NCBI GenBank assembly: GCA_021162205.1
Contig: JAGGZE010000044.1
Location: 1-36,734, forward strand
Direction: 5' to 3'
Origin: a bacterium
GTDB taxonomy: Bacteria > UBP14 > UBA6098 > B30-G16
Length of the DNA stretch: 36,734 bases
This document shows, piece by piece, positions 25,147 to 32,924 of the stretch; within the stretch, counting starts at the first letter, position 1, and every line of letters begins with the position of its first letter. Under the pieces are notes generated by a model. That model was given only the letters and a program-made list of their open reading frames with translations. It did not search any database and was not told where the DNA came from. Position numbers and translations under genes: made by a program.

Positions 25147-26631
25147 ATGAAATATTTCTGGGTAGCAGTCGCAATTTTTATTGCAGCCGCGGTATTTGCG
25201 CAGCCATCGGATATCGACCCACGCTATCGGACTATCGATGAAGTTTTCACCGAAGTTTCCGCACTTGCGGACACATATAGCACGATTTGCTATGTGGAAA
25301 CACTCGGTTTTTCAGCGGTCGATTCTATCCCGATTATCGGTGTAAAACTTTCACATAACGCTTTTCTCGATGAGGATGAAAGCGTCGTTCTAATTGTCGG
25401 TGGACAACATGCAAACGAACCTTCGGGGACCGAAACTGTTATGTGGCTGCTTCACTATTTGACATCTCATTATGGAAGCGTTCCCGATGTTACCCGATGG
25501 CTCGATTCATTGCAATTATGGTTCATCCCTATCGTAAATGTAGATGGTCGACAGATTGTTATGAACGAAAGTTCTCCACATTCTCTAATGTGGCGAAAAA
25601 CAAATCGTGATAATAATGAAAACGGCGAGTTCGATTTCGGGATAGATGGTGTGGACCCGAACAGAAACTATGAATATAAATGGGATGAATACAACGATAC
25701 GCTGTGGTCATCGCCAAACTATAAAGGTCCTTATGTCTGGTCGGAAAATTGTGTGGTTACTGTCCGCGATTTTATCGAACTTTATCGTCCCACAGCGTTA
25801 TTGGATTTGCATTCGCCGGATAGCACAGGCGGGAATAAACTTTGGTTCTGCTGGTTCGATACATCGCTTGGAGCTTACCATAGTGGCGGTTTTCCGCATT
25901 ATCTCAATGTTGCTATGGAACTTGCGGCGAATACAGAAACCGAAATCGATGGTCAGTATTATGAATATACCGCCGCGTATAATATCAAGCCGAAATTGCA
26001 GCTATGGTCTTATTGGTTCACAGGAACTTGCTCGATAATTATGGAAATCACAAACCAATGTTTTTGGACTGGCGATACTGTAGATACAGTCGCTGCGAGA
26101 GTTGGCAGAGGACTTTTCTATATATTCGATAGAATGTTCTATGCTGGGCTTGTGGTTAAGGCGTTCGATAGCGAGAACTCGTTACCATTGTGTGCAGAGA
26201 TTATTATCGATGGTGTAACCGATACGACTTTCCCTGCACGGCTTTGCGACTATCATGGCAGATTTCATAGGTTTTTGTATCCTGGAACTTATACGGTTCA
26301 TATTAAATACGATACATTGGAGCAGGTTTTTGAAAATATTTCGATTAACAACGATAGCAATACATATATCGAAGCGGATTTCCCCGGTGCAAATGTAAAA
26401 GAAATAGTGCAGAATAGCGATTGCGATATAAAATTATTTGCGGATAAAGTATTTTTCACTGCTTTTCGCGGGACTGTCGAGATATTCGATGTTATCGGTC
26501 ATAAGGTTTTCGAGAAAAAATTTGATAGAAGTTTAGAAATACTTCGCAATCGATTTCCCGAAGGAGTTTATTTTGCAAGATTAACCACGAATTCCAAAAC
26601 GATAAAGAAAAAATTTATCGCGATAAAGTAA
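25147..26631 (+). CDS. exported M14 zinc carboxypeptidase with C-terminal sorting-like domain
   Basis: A 494-residue protein with a signal peptide ending near VFAQP (about 19). The M14 catalytic site is complete: zinc ligands H88 and E91 in GGQHANEPSG and H222 in LDLHSP, substrate-binding N172-R173 in DPNRNYEYKW, and catalytic E300 in IIMEITNQ. After the catalytic domain comes a carboxypeptidase-regulatory-like beta domain (about 335-415: VVKAFDSENSLPLCAEIIIDG) and a short Por-type C-terminal domain (about 420-494: VEIFDVIGHKVFEKKF, PEGVYFARL). It is likely a secreted enzyme that trims C-terminal residues from peptides for feeding, or from surface proteins. It ends its transcription unit: a terminator follows 83 bases later. 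Confidence 0.85.
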   Translation: MKYFWVAVAIFIAAAVFAQPSDIDPRYRTIDEVFTEVSALADTYSTICYVETLGFSAVDSIPIIGVKLSHNAFLDEDESVVLIVGGQHANEPSGTETVMWLLHYLTSHYGSVPDVTRWLDSLQLWFIPIVNVDGRQIVMNESSPHSLMWRKTNRDNNENGEFDFGIDGVDPNRNYEYKWDEYNDTLWSSPNYKGPYVWSENCVVTVRDFIELYRPTALLDLHSPDSTGGNKLWFCWFDTSLGAYHSGGFPHYLNVAMELAANTETEIDGQYYEYTAAYNIKPKLQLWSYWFTGTCSIIMEITNQCFWTGDTVDTVAARVGRGLFYIFDRMFYAGLVVKAFDSENSLPLCAEIIIDGVTDTTFPARLCDYHGRFHRFLYPGTYTVHIKYDTLEQVFENISINNDSNTYIEADFPGANVKEIVQNSDCDIKLFADKVFFTAFRGTVEIFDVIGHKVFEKKFDRSLEILRNRFPEGVYFARLTTNSKTIKKKFIAIK

Positions 26632-26713
26632 AAATCAGGTTTTAAATTCTGTGAACAAATTTTGATAGATTATTTTAAACAATAGATGATATTATAATTA
26701 TTCTATAAATTTT

Positions 26714-26738
26714 ACCTCGCTTCTGCGAGGTTTTTTTT
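26714..26738 (+). terminator. Rho-independent terminator
   Basis: ACCTCGC (26714-26720), loop TTCT, GCGAGGT (26725-26731), then a run of T to 26738. This is a compact, GC-rich stem with an eight-T tail and closes the transcript of the carboxypeptidase gene. It is the clearest intrinsic terminator in the window. Confidence 0.9.
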
Positions 26739-26814
26739 ATAAATTTTGTTTGCAATTTTGGTTGTTGGAAATATAATTTAACAATCGAGAATCTTTTTAG
26801 TAGAAAGGATAAAA

Positions 26815-27978
26815 ATGAAAATTTCCGCTCTCGCTCGTTCGCTCCATTCGAGCCCTACTCTATCGCTTTCTGCGAAAGCACGAGCAATGAAAGCTCGTGG
26901 AATCGATGTTATCGCTTTATCCGCAGGGGAACTCGATTTTTCTCCGCCCGATGTCGTTGTCGAGGCTGCTGAAAAATCTATCGAAGCGGGCAATATCAAA
27001 TATACCGCCGCAATCGGTATGCCGAAATTGCGTGAATCTGTCGCAAAACGATATTCGCAAAAATATAGTGCATCGATAGACGCACAAAATATCGCTATAA
27101 CTGTCGGCGCAAAACAGGCATTAGCGAATACTTTGCTGGCGCTTATCGAACCGGGCGACGAGGTTATAATCCCTGCGCCATATTGGGTCAGCTATCCAGA
27201 GATGGTAGAATTAGCTCGTGGGAAAGCCGTATTTGTCGAAACTACTGCCGGGAAAAATTTCCATCTCGAACCAGAAAAGTTTGAAAATGCGATATCTGAA
27301 AAGACGAGGATTTTAATGTTGAATTCTCCATCTAATCCGACCGGTGCTGTCTATTCCGAATCCGAATTGACCGAAATTTTCGAGATAGCGAAACGACATA
27401 ATATCATAATTCTCGCCGATGAAATCTATGAGGATTTAATTCTCGATGGCGAATTCTTTTCGTTTCTTCAATTCCATGAGAATATATTCGATAATGTCGT
27501 TGTTATAAGTGGAATATCCAAAACATTTGCAATGACGGGCTGGCGAATCGGCTGGGCGATTGCCGCTCCCGAACTTATATCGGCACTCGGCAGAATTCAG
27601 GGACACCAGACATCGAATTCCTGCACGATTTCGCAATATGCGGCGATTGCTGCACTCGAGAAAGCGAATGATTTTGCTCCTAAAATCGTAAGGGAAATTA
27701 GAAAAAGGCGAGATGTCGCAATCGAAATGCTCTCTCAAATACCCGGTTTTAAACCTGTCAAACCCGCCGGTGCATTCTATATTTTCTGCGATGTTAAAGA
27801 TGCTCTCGGCAAAAAATTTTCATCGTCGGCAAAATTATCTGAATTTCTGTTGGAAAATGCTCATGTCGCCGCTGTTCCTGGTGAAGCTTTCGGTATCGAG
27901 GGTTATTTGAGAATTTCGATTGCAGCGAGTATGAAGAATATAGCAGAAGCTATCACTCGAATAAAAAATACTATTTGA
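26815..27978 (+). CDS. pyridoxal-phosphate aminotransferase, class I/II
   Basis: A 387-residue cytoplasmic enzyme of the aspartate aminotransferase subgroup. An AAAGGAT ribosome site precedes the ATG. Signatures: the LSAGELDF entry, YTAAIGMPKLRE, NSPSNPTGAVYS (conserved Asn), DEIYEDL (Asp for the cofactor ring nitrogen), and the cofactor lysine K236 in ISGISKTFAMTGWRIGW; the C-terminal LRIS arginine binds the substrate carboxylate. The length is normal. The exact substrate (aspartate or another amino acid) cannot be told. It has its own start after the 26714 terminator and is separated from pyrH by a hairpin. Confidence 0.9.
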   Translation: MKISALARSLHSSPTLSLSAKARAMKARGIDVIALSAGELDFSPPDVVVEAAEKSIEAGNIKYTAAIGMPKLRESVAKRYSQKYSASIDAQNIAITVGAKQALANTLLALIEPGDEVIIPAPYWVSYPEMVELARGKAVFVETTAGKNFHLEPEKFENAISEKTRILMLNSPSNPTGAVYSESELTEIFEIAKRHNIIILADEIYEDLILDGEFFSFLQFHENIFDNVVVISGISKTFAMTGWRIGWAIAAPELISALGRIQGHQTSNSCTISQYAAIAALEKANDFAPKIVREIRKRRDVAIEMLSQIPGFKPVKPAGAFYIFCDVKDALGKKFSSSAKLSEFLLENAHVAAVPGEAFGIEGYLRISIAASMKNIAEAITRIKNTI

Positions 27979-27991
27979 AATATTTGAGGGC

Positions 27992-28013
27992 AACCTCTTT
28001 TCCAAAAGAGGTT
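27992..28013. other. perfect inverted repeat before pyrH
   Basis: AACCTCTTTT (27992-28001), CC, AAAAGAGGTT (28004-28013). The ten-base arms are perfect but no T-run follows; the next bases are ACTCCCTGAAAATT. It lies between the aminotransferase stop and pyrH, so it may be a weak terminator, an mRNA stabiliser or part of a dispersed intergenic element. The CCCTGAAAATT behind it also follows the hairpin at 16805-16839. Confidence 0.5.
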
Positions 28014-28052
28014 ACTCCCTGAAAATTCATCAATTTAAATCGAGGTAAAATT

Positions 28053-28775
28053 ATGGCTATTTATAAACGAGTATTATTAAAACTTTCGGGCGAGATTCTC
28101 GGCGGTGGTAAGGGTCATGGAATCGACCCGAATTCTATTCTGCGAATCGTAAAAGAAATATCGGAGGTTAAAAATTCCGGTGTCGATGTCGCTATCGTTG
28201 TCGGTGGAGGAAATATTTTTCGTGGACTTTCGGGAACCGAACTCGGTTTCGATAGGGTCGCTGGCGATTATATGGGTATGCTCGCTACTGTGATAAATGC
28301 TTTATCGCTGCAGGTTGTTTTAGAGGGAATCGGTGTTCATACGAGAGTATTATCGGCGATTATTGTCGAGCAAGTTTGTGAACCATTCATCCGAAGGCGA
28401 GCTATTCGTCATCTGGAAAAGGGAAGAGTTATCGTGCTTGCTGGCGGAACTGGAAATCCATATTTCACAACCGACACTGCGGCGGCTCTTCGCGCTGTCG
28501 AAATCGGTGCCGATGTCATTCTAAAAGGAACGAAAGTCGATGGCGTATATTCCGCAGACCCTGTTGTTCAACCCGATGCCCAAAGATTCGATTTCATCAC
28601 TTATGAAGATGTTCTGACGAAAAACCTTAAAGTTATGGATGCTACTGCAATAGCTATGGCTCGCGAGAATAATATCCCGATTATGATTTTCGATATAACA
28701 AAACCCGGGAATCTTATGCATGTGATAGATGGCGAAAATATTGGAACTCAAGTCAGCGAAAAAAACGAGGTATAA
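28053..28775 (+). CDS. pyrH: UMP kinase
   Basis: A 240-residue cytoplasmic kinase that phosphorylates UMP to UDP with ATP. Family features: [11 protein letters not shown] at the N-terminus, [10 protein letters not shown] (uridine/phosphate loop), [19 protein letters not shown] (the strongest pyrH signature), [12 protein letters not shown] and the C-terminal [17 protein letters not shown]. The length is exactly that expected. A GAGGT ribosome site is present. The usual neighbours tsf and frr are absent; instead a PorQ-like envelope gene follows after three bases, an unusual context for this essential gene. Confidence 0.95.
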   Translation: MAIYKRVLLKLSGEILGGGKGHGIDPNSILRIVKEISEVKNSGVDVAIVVGGGNIFRGLSGTELGFDRVAGDYMGMLATVINALSLQVVLEGIGVHTRVLSAIIVEQVCEPFIRRRAIRHLEKGRVIVLAGGTGNPYFTTDTAAALRAVEIGADVILKGTKVDGVYSADPVVQPDAQRFDFITYEDVLTKNLKVMDATAIAMARENNIPIMIFDITKPGNLMHVIDGENIGTQVSEKNEV

Positions 28776-28778
28776 ATT

Positions 28779-29654
28779 ATGCGGTGTTTTAATAGAAATG
28801 CAATTATAAAAATCTTGCTATTACTTATTTCGATTGGTGTTTCTTCGATATCGGCGCAATCGAATTATTCGAAAATTCCATTTGCGAGTTATCTGATGTT
28901 GCCTGTTTCTGCCGAGGATGAGGCATTAGGCGGCGTTAAACCATCGTTCTGGAATAGTCCCGCAATCGATGCCGATGTGAACGATTATGTTCGCGGTGGA
29001 TACCGCAATCGTTTCGGTATTTTCAACGATGAATATATTACAGGAGAATTGTTATTCGGCAAATTTTCGACTTTTTCGCAATTAGGAATTACATCTGTGT
29101 CTGATATCGAAGGGAGAGAATTTGCGACATCCGACCCCGATTATCTGTTTTCTGCGAATCGAGCAAATTTATTGCTCGGTGGAAATTTTAGATGGAAATA
29201 TTTTGCGATAGGACTTGCATACAGACATATATATGAAAATATCGAACTGCGAAAATTCGATGCGAACACATTTTCGGGCGGTTTCGGTTTCTCATACAAA
29301 AGTCTTATCGTTAGTGTTTCCGCCGTGGATTGCGGTGCAATGCAACCATATTTTGATTATGAATATCCTGCACCAACTATATATCGAGCGCAAACTTGGT
29401 ATTCGTATAGGTTTCTATCCGCTGGTGCTGGATTTTTCAAGCCCGATATGACAAAACTCTATGGAGCGGCTGCTATCGAGGCATCCCCGACCGATTGGCT
29501 GAAACTGCAAAGTTCGTATACATTTTTGCACGATAGTCGTTCGTTCGCATTTGGAACAGAATTCGACTGGAACGATATAGAATTGAATTATGCACTGACT
29601 TTTATGGGCGACCTCGGCGATGTCCATTCTGTTTCGTTCGGGTATAAATTTTGA
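28779..29654 (+). CDS. PorV/PorQ-like outer-membrane protein
   Basis: A 291-residue exported protein (signal about 1-27, ends SISAQS). An ASYLMLPVSAEDEALGGVKPSFWNSPA opening, spread over two short motifs, recalls the PorV/PorQ start where a conserved Gly-rich turn and NPA mark the first strands. The rest is Tyr/Gly-rich barrel strands ending MGDLGDVHSVSFGYKF, with a terminal Phe as expected for outer-membrane insertion. PorQ-type proteins belong to type 9 or related secretion sets. A GAGGT ribosome site lies in the end of pyrH, and the M23 gene follows 34 bases later. Confidence 0.65.
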   Translation: MRCFNRNAIIKILLLLISIGVSSISAQSNYSKIPFASYLMLPVSAEDEALGGVKPSFWNSPAIDADVNDYVRGGYRNRFGIFNDEYITGELLFGKFSTFSQLGITSVSDIEGREFATSDPDYLFSANRANLLLGGNFRWKYFAIGLAYRHIYENIELRKFDANTFSGGFGFSYKSLIVSVSAVDCGAMQPYFDYEYPAPTIYRAQTWYSYRFLSAGAGFFKPDMTKLYGAAAIEASPTDWLKLQSSYTFLHDSRSFAFGTEFDWNDIELNYALTFMGDLGDVHSVSFGYKF

Positions 29655-29688
29655 TAATCGATAATTCATTTAAATTTAAAAGATTATT

Positions 29689-31827
29689 ATGAAAATTTTA
29701 TTCATTTTTTTAACTTTATTTTCCACATTATTTGCCCAATACAAATGGGTGCTGCCATCGTCACATATGATGACATCGAGTTTCGCCGAGTTTCGAGTCG
29801 GGCATTTTCATGCAGGGATAGATTTACACGCTCCTGTCGGGATGCCGATTGTCGCTCCCGCCGATGGATGGGTGCAAAGAGTTTCGATTTCACCATGGGG
29901 GTATGGAAAAGCGCTATATTTCGTATTCGATGATAGTCTAACAGCGGTTTTCGGACATCTTTCGCGTTATGCTAAAAAGGTTCAAAATCGAGTCGTATCC
30001 GAGCAATACAAGAAAAAAAGTTCGATTGTGAATCTATATTTCAAAAAAAATGAAAATAGTTTCAAAGCTGGCGATGTCATAGCATATACTGGAAAAACAG
30101 GTGTCGGTCTGCCGCATCTTCATTTTGAAACAAGGCGAGGGCTGAAAACTCTTGTTTCACCATTTCACTATGGGTTTACTTCACCCGATACATTTGCTCC
30201 TACGATTGTGAGAATAGCGGTAGTTCCACTTTCGCAGGATGCCTGGGTCGAAGAAAGTCTTTTACCATTGATTATTAAATCGGGAGATGATTATTATTCG
30301 CGGAAAAAGCCTGTTAGGTTCTGGGGTAAAATTGGATTCGCATTGGATTTTTTTGACAAAACAAGTTCTGAAAATTCAAATCGTCTTGGAGTTAGATTTC
30401 TCGAACTGTTTCTCGATGGCGAAAAGATATTTTCCTGCGATTACGATTCATTTAAAATAAGTGAAACGAGAAATATCGGTTTTCTATATGATGGTGGACT
30501 CGAGTATCTTTATCATTCTCGATTTCATAGATTATTCGTGAAGGATTCATTGAAAATAACGCAATTTGCGGGTAATAAACCCAATGCTGGAATTTTAGAT
30601 GGCTCGATTCTTACATCGAGAATTCATAGTTTGCGTATAAGACTCGAGGATTTTACTGGCAATGTTACGGAGGAAACGCTTTCGATTATACCATCGCCTG
30701 TGGAGGATGTGTCGTTGCAGTTTATATATAACGATTCTGGGGAAGCGATGGTAACTGTGCTCGGCGATACGGATGACCTCGCTATTCAGTTTTGCAAAAA
30801 GGGTGAAAATAAATTTCATACTATCGCTCAAAATAAGAAATCGATTCCATTGAATAATAGAAATGGTTTTTTCCGCCCTATCGGTTTGGGTTCGCGACAG
30901 ATTTATTCATTCATTTTGGGAACGATGGAGGAACAGAAATATCGTTCTGAGCAGTGTTCGCTTTTTGTAATGGAGGATTTTCTATATTATCTCGATAAAC
31001 TCGATATCCCGCCTGTTTGCGTTCCCGAATTCGCAATTTCGGGTATTTCGATAGAATATCAAATGCTAACGCCGACAAAATGGCTGTTGAGGCATAATTC
31101 GGCAGAATTGGAGCAAAATATTTTACCCGCTGTGGAGGTTTTTCTCGGAGACCCCGAATTTCCGTATGCAAAACTCGGTGAATTCAGTCCTGTTCTTTGT
31201 CTAATGGGATTCTGGACTGAAAGTAAAGAATCGAGCAAATTGTGGAAAACCGCTCTCCGAATTCCCGGTGATGCTCTATATAGTTCTACTGCGATATATA
31301 ATTGGTTCGAACCTGTGCGAGGCGAAAATATAGCGAGTTCGCTGTTTCATTATCTTCCAGATTGGCTTTATTTCAAAGAACCTGCCAGCATTGTCTTTGA
31401 ACCGACTGCTAAAAATTCTTTGCCCGATGATAGTTTGAAAAAATTGTGCATCGTGAGATGGTGGAACAATAATTGGTATTATGTGCCATCGAAATTAAAG
31501 GGTAGACAAATTATCGCAAAAGTTCGTGCATTGGGAAGTTTCGCATTGCAGTGGGATTTTGAACCGCCGATAGCGAAATTGCTTTCCGCCGATGCCGATA
31601 CGATTGTGCTTTCTGTGAACGATAATCTTTCAGGTTTCGGTGCGGGAAATTTACCGACAGCATATATCGATTCCGTATGGACACTCGCCGAATACGACCC
31701 CGAAGGCAAAACTATTACTATCCTTCCGCATAATCCATTAGACAAGGGAAAACATAGTCTAAAAATTCTCGCTATAGATAGAGCCGAAAACAAATTCGAG
31801 AATGATTGGGAGATAAAAATCCCATAA
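29689..31827 (+). CDS. exported M23 peptidase with large C-terminal region
   Basis: A 712-residue protein with signal peptide 1-16 (LFAQ). The M23 domain sits at the very N-terminus (about 36-155) with a full active site: H41 and D45 (HAGID), H90 (GHLS), H143 and H145 (PHLHFE). An insertion rich in Lys (about 97-125) separates the last two motifs. Residues about 155-712 are beta-rich with no family I recognise, ending in an Ig-like segment with DNLSGFGAG and AIDRAENKF. The domain order is opposite to the lipoprotein at 1753. It is likely a murein hydrolase or a structural relative, exported to the periplasm or surface. The ribosome site is weak. The stop lies eight bases from the end of a convergent surface-protein remnant. 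Confidence 0.85.
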   Translation: MKILFIFLTLFSTLFAQYKWVLPSSHMMTSSFAEFRVGHFHAGIDLHAPVGMPIVAPADGWVQRVSISPWGYGKALYFVFDDSLTAVFGHLSRYAKKVQNRVVSEQYKKKSSIVNLYFKKNENSFKAGDVIAYTGKTGVGLPHLHFETRRGLKTLVSPFHYGFTSPDTFAPTIVRIAVVPLSQDAWVEESLLPLIIKSGDDYYSRKKPVRFWGKIGFALDFFDKTSSENSNRLGVRFLELFLDGEKIFSCDYDSFKISETRNIGFLYDGGLEYLYHSRFHRLFVKDSLKITQFAGNKPNAGILDGSILTSRIHSLRIRLEDFTGNVTEETLSIIPSPVEDVSLQFIYNDSGEAMVTVLGDTDDLAIQFCKKGENKFHTIAQNKKSIPLNNRNGFFRPIGLGSRQIYSFILGTMEEQKYRSEQCSLFVMEDFLYYLDKLDIPPVCVPEFAISGISIEYQMLTPTKWLLRHNSAELEQNILPAVEVFLGDPEFPYAKLGEFSPVLCLMGFWTESKESSKLWKTALRIPGDALYSSTAIYNWFEPVRGENIASSLFHYLPDWLYFKEPASIVFEPTAKNSLPDDSLKKLCIVRWWNNNWYYVPSKLKGRQIIAKVRALGSFALQWDFEPPIAKLLSADADTIVLSVNDNLSGFGAGNLPTAYIDSVWTLAEYDPEGKTITILPHNPLDKGKHSLKILAIDRAENKFENDWEIKIP

Positions 31828-31835
31828 ATAATATA

Positions 31836-32195
31836 TCACGGGATGGTTTTACATCCTCGAATTGTGAATATTGAATCTAATGTTACTATCACCGAATCTC
31901 CCTCGCTCCATATTGGATTGACTGTTATGTATAAGGAATCGGTTGTGCCGGAAATATCCAGAACCGGCGGCGATGTTACAGTCGTGTCCAAACCATTTAC
32001 TTCGATGGTGAAATAGAGTTCCGATGGGTCGGGTGAATCGATGTGAGTAGTATCGACCACGATGAACGAAACGGGAAACGGCTCGCACGATACGAAACTC
32101 ATGAGTGGAACGGGGCACCAGAGTTTTGTTTTAAGTCCATAGCAGCAGGGGATTCGGAAAGATACTGCGAGTCCTTCGATGGATAAGTTGTGGGA
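31836..32195 (-). pseudogene. remnant of a large surface protein
   Basis: An open frame of about 119 codons in the same frame as hicA, beginning right after its stop and ending TAA at 31836. It has no usable start: the first ATG is internal at 32102, and coding-like sequence (AVSFRIPCCYGLKTKLWCP and onward) already precedes it. The translation shows FIVVDTTHID, ELYFTIEVNG, ITVNPIWSEGDSVIVTLDS and ends RGCKTIP, the Ig-like module style of the surface protein at the right edge of the window. I read it as a 5'-truncated fragment left after rearrangement. Confidence 0.55.
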
Positions 32196-32378
32196 TTAGC
32201 ATTGTTGACCCAACTCCTTGCAAATAACCTCGACGATGATATTCTCGATTTCGCTATGTTTGGGGACTGCAGCGCCGCGCTCCGTTTTAGAATTCCAGAA
32301 AATCGTGTGTTGTTTCCCCTCACGAGATATTTTGCAGCCATGACTGTGCAAATATTTAAGCAATTGAATACGCTTCAT
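32196..32378 (-). CDS. hicA: HicA-family toxin (mRNA interferase)
   Basis: A 60-residue protein that matches HicA along its full length: MKRIQLLKYLHSHGCK, then REGKQHTIFWN with the catalytic histidine at H24, AAVPKHSEIEN and ICKELG. HicA folds like a double-stranded RNA-binding domain and cleaves mRNA; HicB neutralises it. There is no ribosome site of its own, so translation is likely coupled to the overlapping hicB frame (23 bases as read, or ATGA if hicB is frame-corrected). The toxin appears intact while the antitoxin looks damaged, which is unusual. Confidence 0.85.
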   Translation of the reverse strand: MKRIQLLKYLHSHGCKISREGKQHTIFWNSKTERGAAVPKHSEIENIIVEVICKELGQQC

Positions 32379-32571
32379 ACTGCAACTTGCATAGGTTCAG
32401 TTTGCTCCATAGAATAGTTACTTTTCTCATCCTATATTCATCGACAAGCTCCTCGACAGCTTCGCGAATTTCCTCGATTGTCTTGCCCTGTCCAGTTGCG
32501 CCGGGAAGTTCGGCGGCAAATCCTGCATAACCGCTATCAACCGAATATATGACAGGAGTTATTTCTCCTAT
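32356..32571 (-). CDS. hicB: HicB-family antitoxin, atypical start and probable frameshift
   Basis: A 71-codon frame whose core is HicB-like: VIYSVDSGYAGFAAELPGA (about 7-25), GQGKTIEEIREAVEELV. The HicB domain binds and blocks HicA and may repress the operon. The expected start is ATA at 32569-32571, seven bases behind an excellent GAGGAGG (32579-32585); no ATG, GTG or TTG lies in frame before residue 48. From residue 51 the sequence (VTILWSKLNL...) looks out of frame. Adding one A to the run at 32422-32425 gives SNYSMEQTEPMQVAV and a TGA overlapping the hicA ATG, as usual for such pairs. It may be a pseudogene, an error, or a real use of a rare start. Confidence 0.65.
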   Translation of the reverse strand: MGEITPVIYSVDSGYAGFAAELPGATGQGKTIEEIREAVEELVDEYRMRKVTILWSKLNLCKLQYEAYSIA

Positions 32572-32599
32572 TTTTATTCCTCCTCGTTTTTGTTTCCAC

Positions 32600-32734
32600 T
32601 TAATTTATTGTTTTATACTGAATAGTCAACCAAAATATTATCACTGCTGTGTGTAAGGGCTTATCGAATACGCCAAATATAAAAATTAGAATCGTAAAAA
32701 CATAAAATAATATACTCGATATAATTCTTCTCAT
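32600..32734 (-). CDS. 44-residue hydrophobic protein upstream of hicB
   Basis: ATG at 32732-32734 with AAGGA a few bases upstream; the stop lies 28 bases before the hicB start. Two hydrophobic stretches (about residues 4-21 and 28-39) flank VFDKPLH. A longer frame from 32875 exists but its extra N-terminal part runs through the tandem repeat and promoter, so I prefer the short form. The gene would be first in the hicBA transcript. Function unknown; it could also be chance in AT-rich DNA. Confidence 0.35.
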   Translation of the reverse strand: MRRIISSILFYVFTILIFIFGVFDKPLHTAVIIFWLTIQYKTIN

Positions 32735-32756
32735 AATATCCTTTTCTTCTTTCACT

Positions 32757-32811
32757 AAAATACAATAAATTTTTACAAATGTCAAATAGAATAAATTTTT
32801 ACAAATGTCAA
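32757..32811 (-). promoter_or_regulatory. duplicated promoter for the hicBA operon
   Basis: On the minus strand TTGACA (32785-32780), 17 bases, TATTTT (32762-32757) forms a sigma70-type promoter whose transcript would start just upstream of the 44-residue frame. A second copy, TTGACA at 32811-32806 with TATTTG at 32788-32783, arises from the 26-base tandem repeat. Its -10 overlaps the -35 of the first copy. Confidence 0.5.
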
Positions 32812-32815
32812 ATAG
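32764..32815. repeat. perfect 26-base tandem duplication
   Basis: Two identical 26-base units lie head to tail (32764-32789 and 32790-32815), each starting AATAAATTTTTACAAATGTC. The unit carries the TTGACA of the minus-strand promoter. The duplication looks recent, as no base differs. Confidence 0.9.
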
Positions 32816-32924
32816 AAATCGTGTCAGAATTCCCATAGAGTGAGTAATACTCGAATAAAAAATATCCTCGCACAAACTTCAAATCGGTAGCATATTTCAT
32901 AAAATTCTGAAGGAGAATATTTTT

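Noticed and set aside
27992-28013. Rho-independent terminator after the aminotransferase gene
   Set aside because: The stem is AT-rich at the tip, leaves only two loop bases, and no T-run follows on either strand; kept as an inverted repeat only.
32764-32815. CRISPR-like direct repeats
   Set aside because: Only two copies, directly abutting with no spacer, and no cas genes; it is a tandem duplication.
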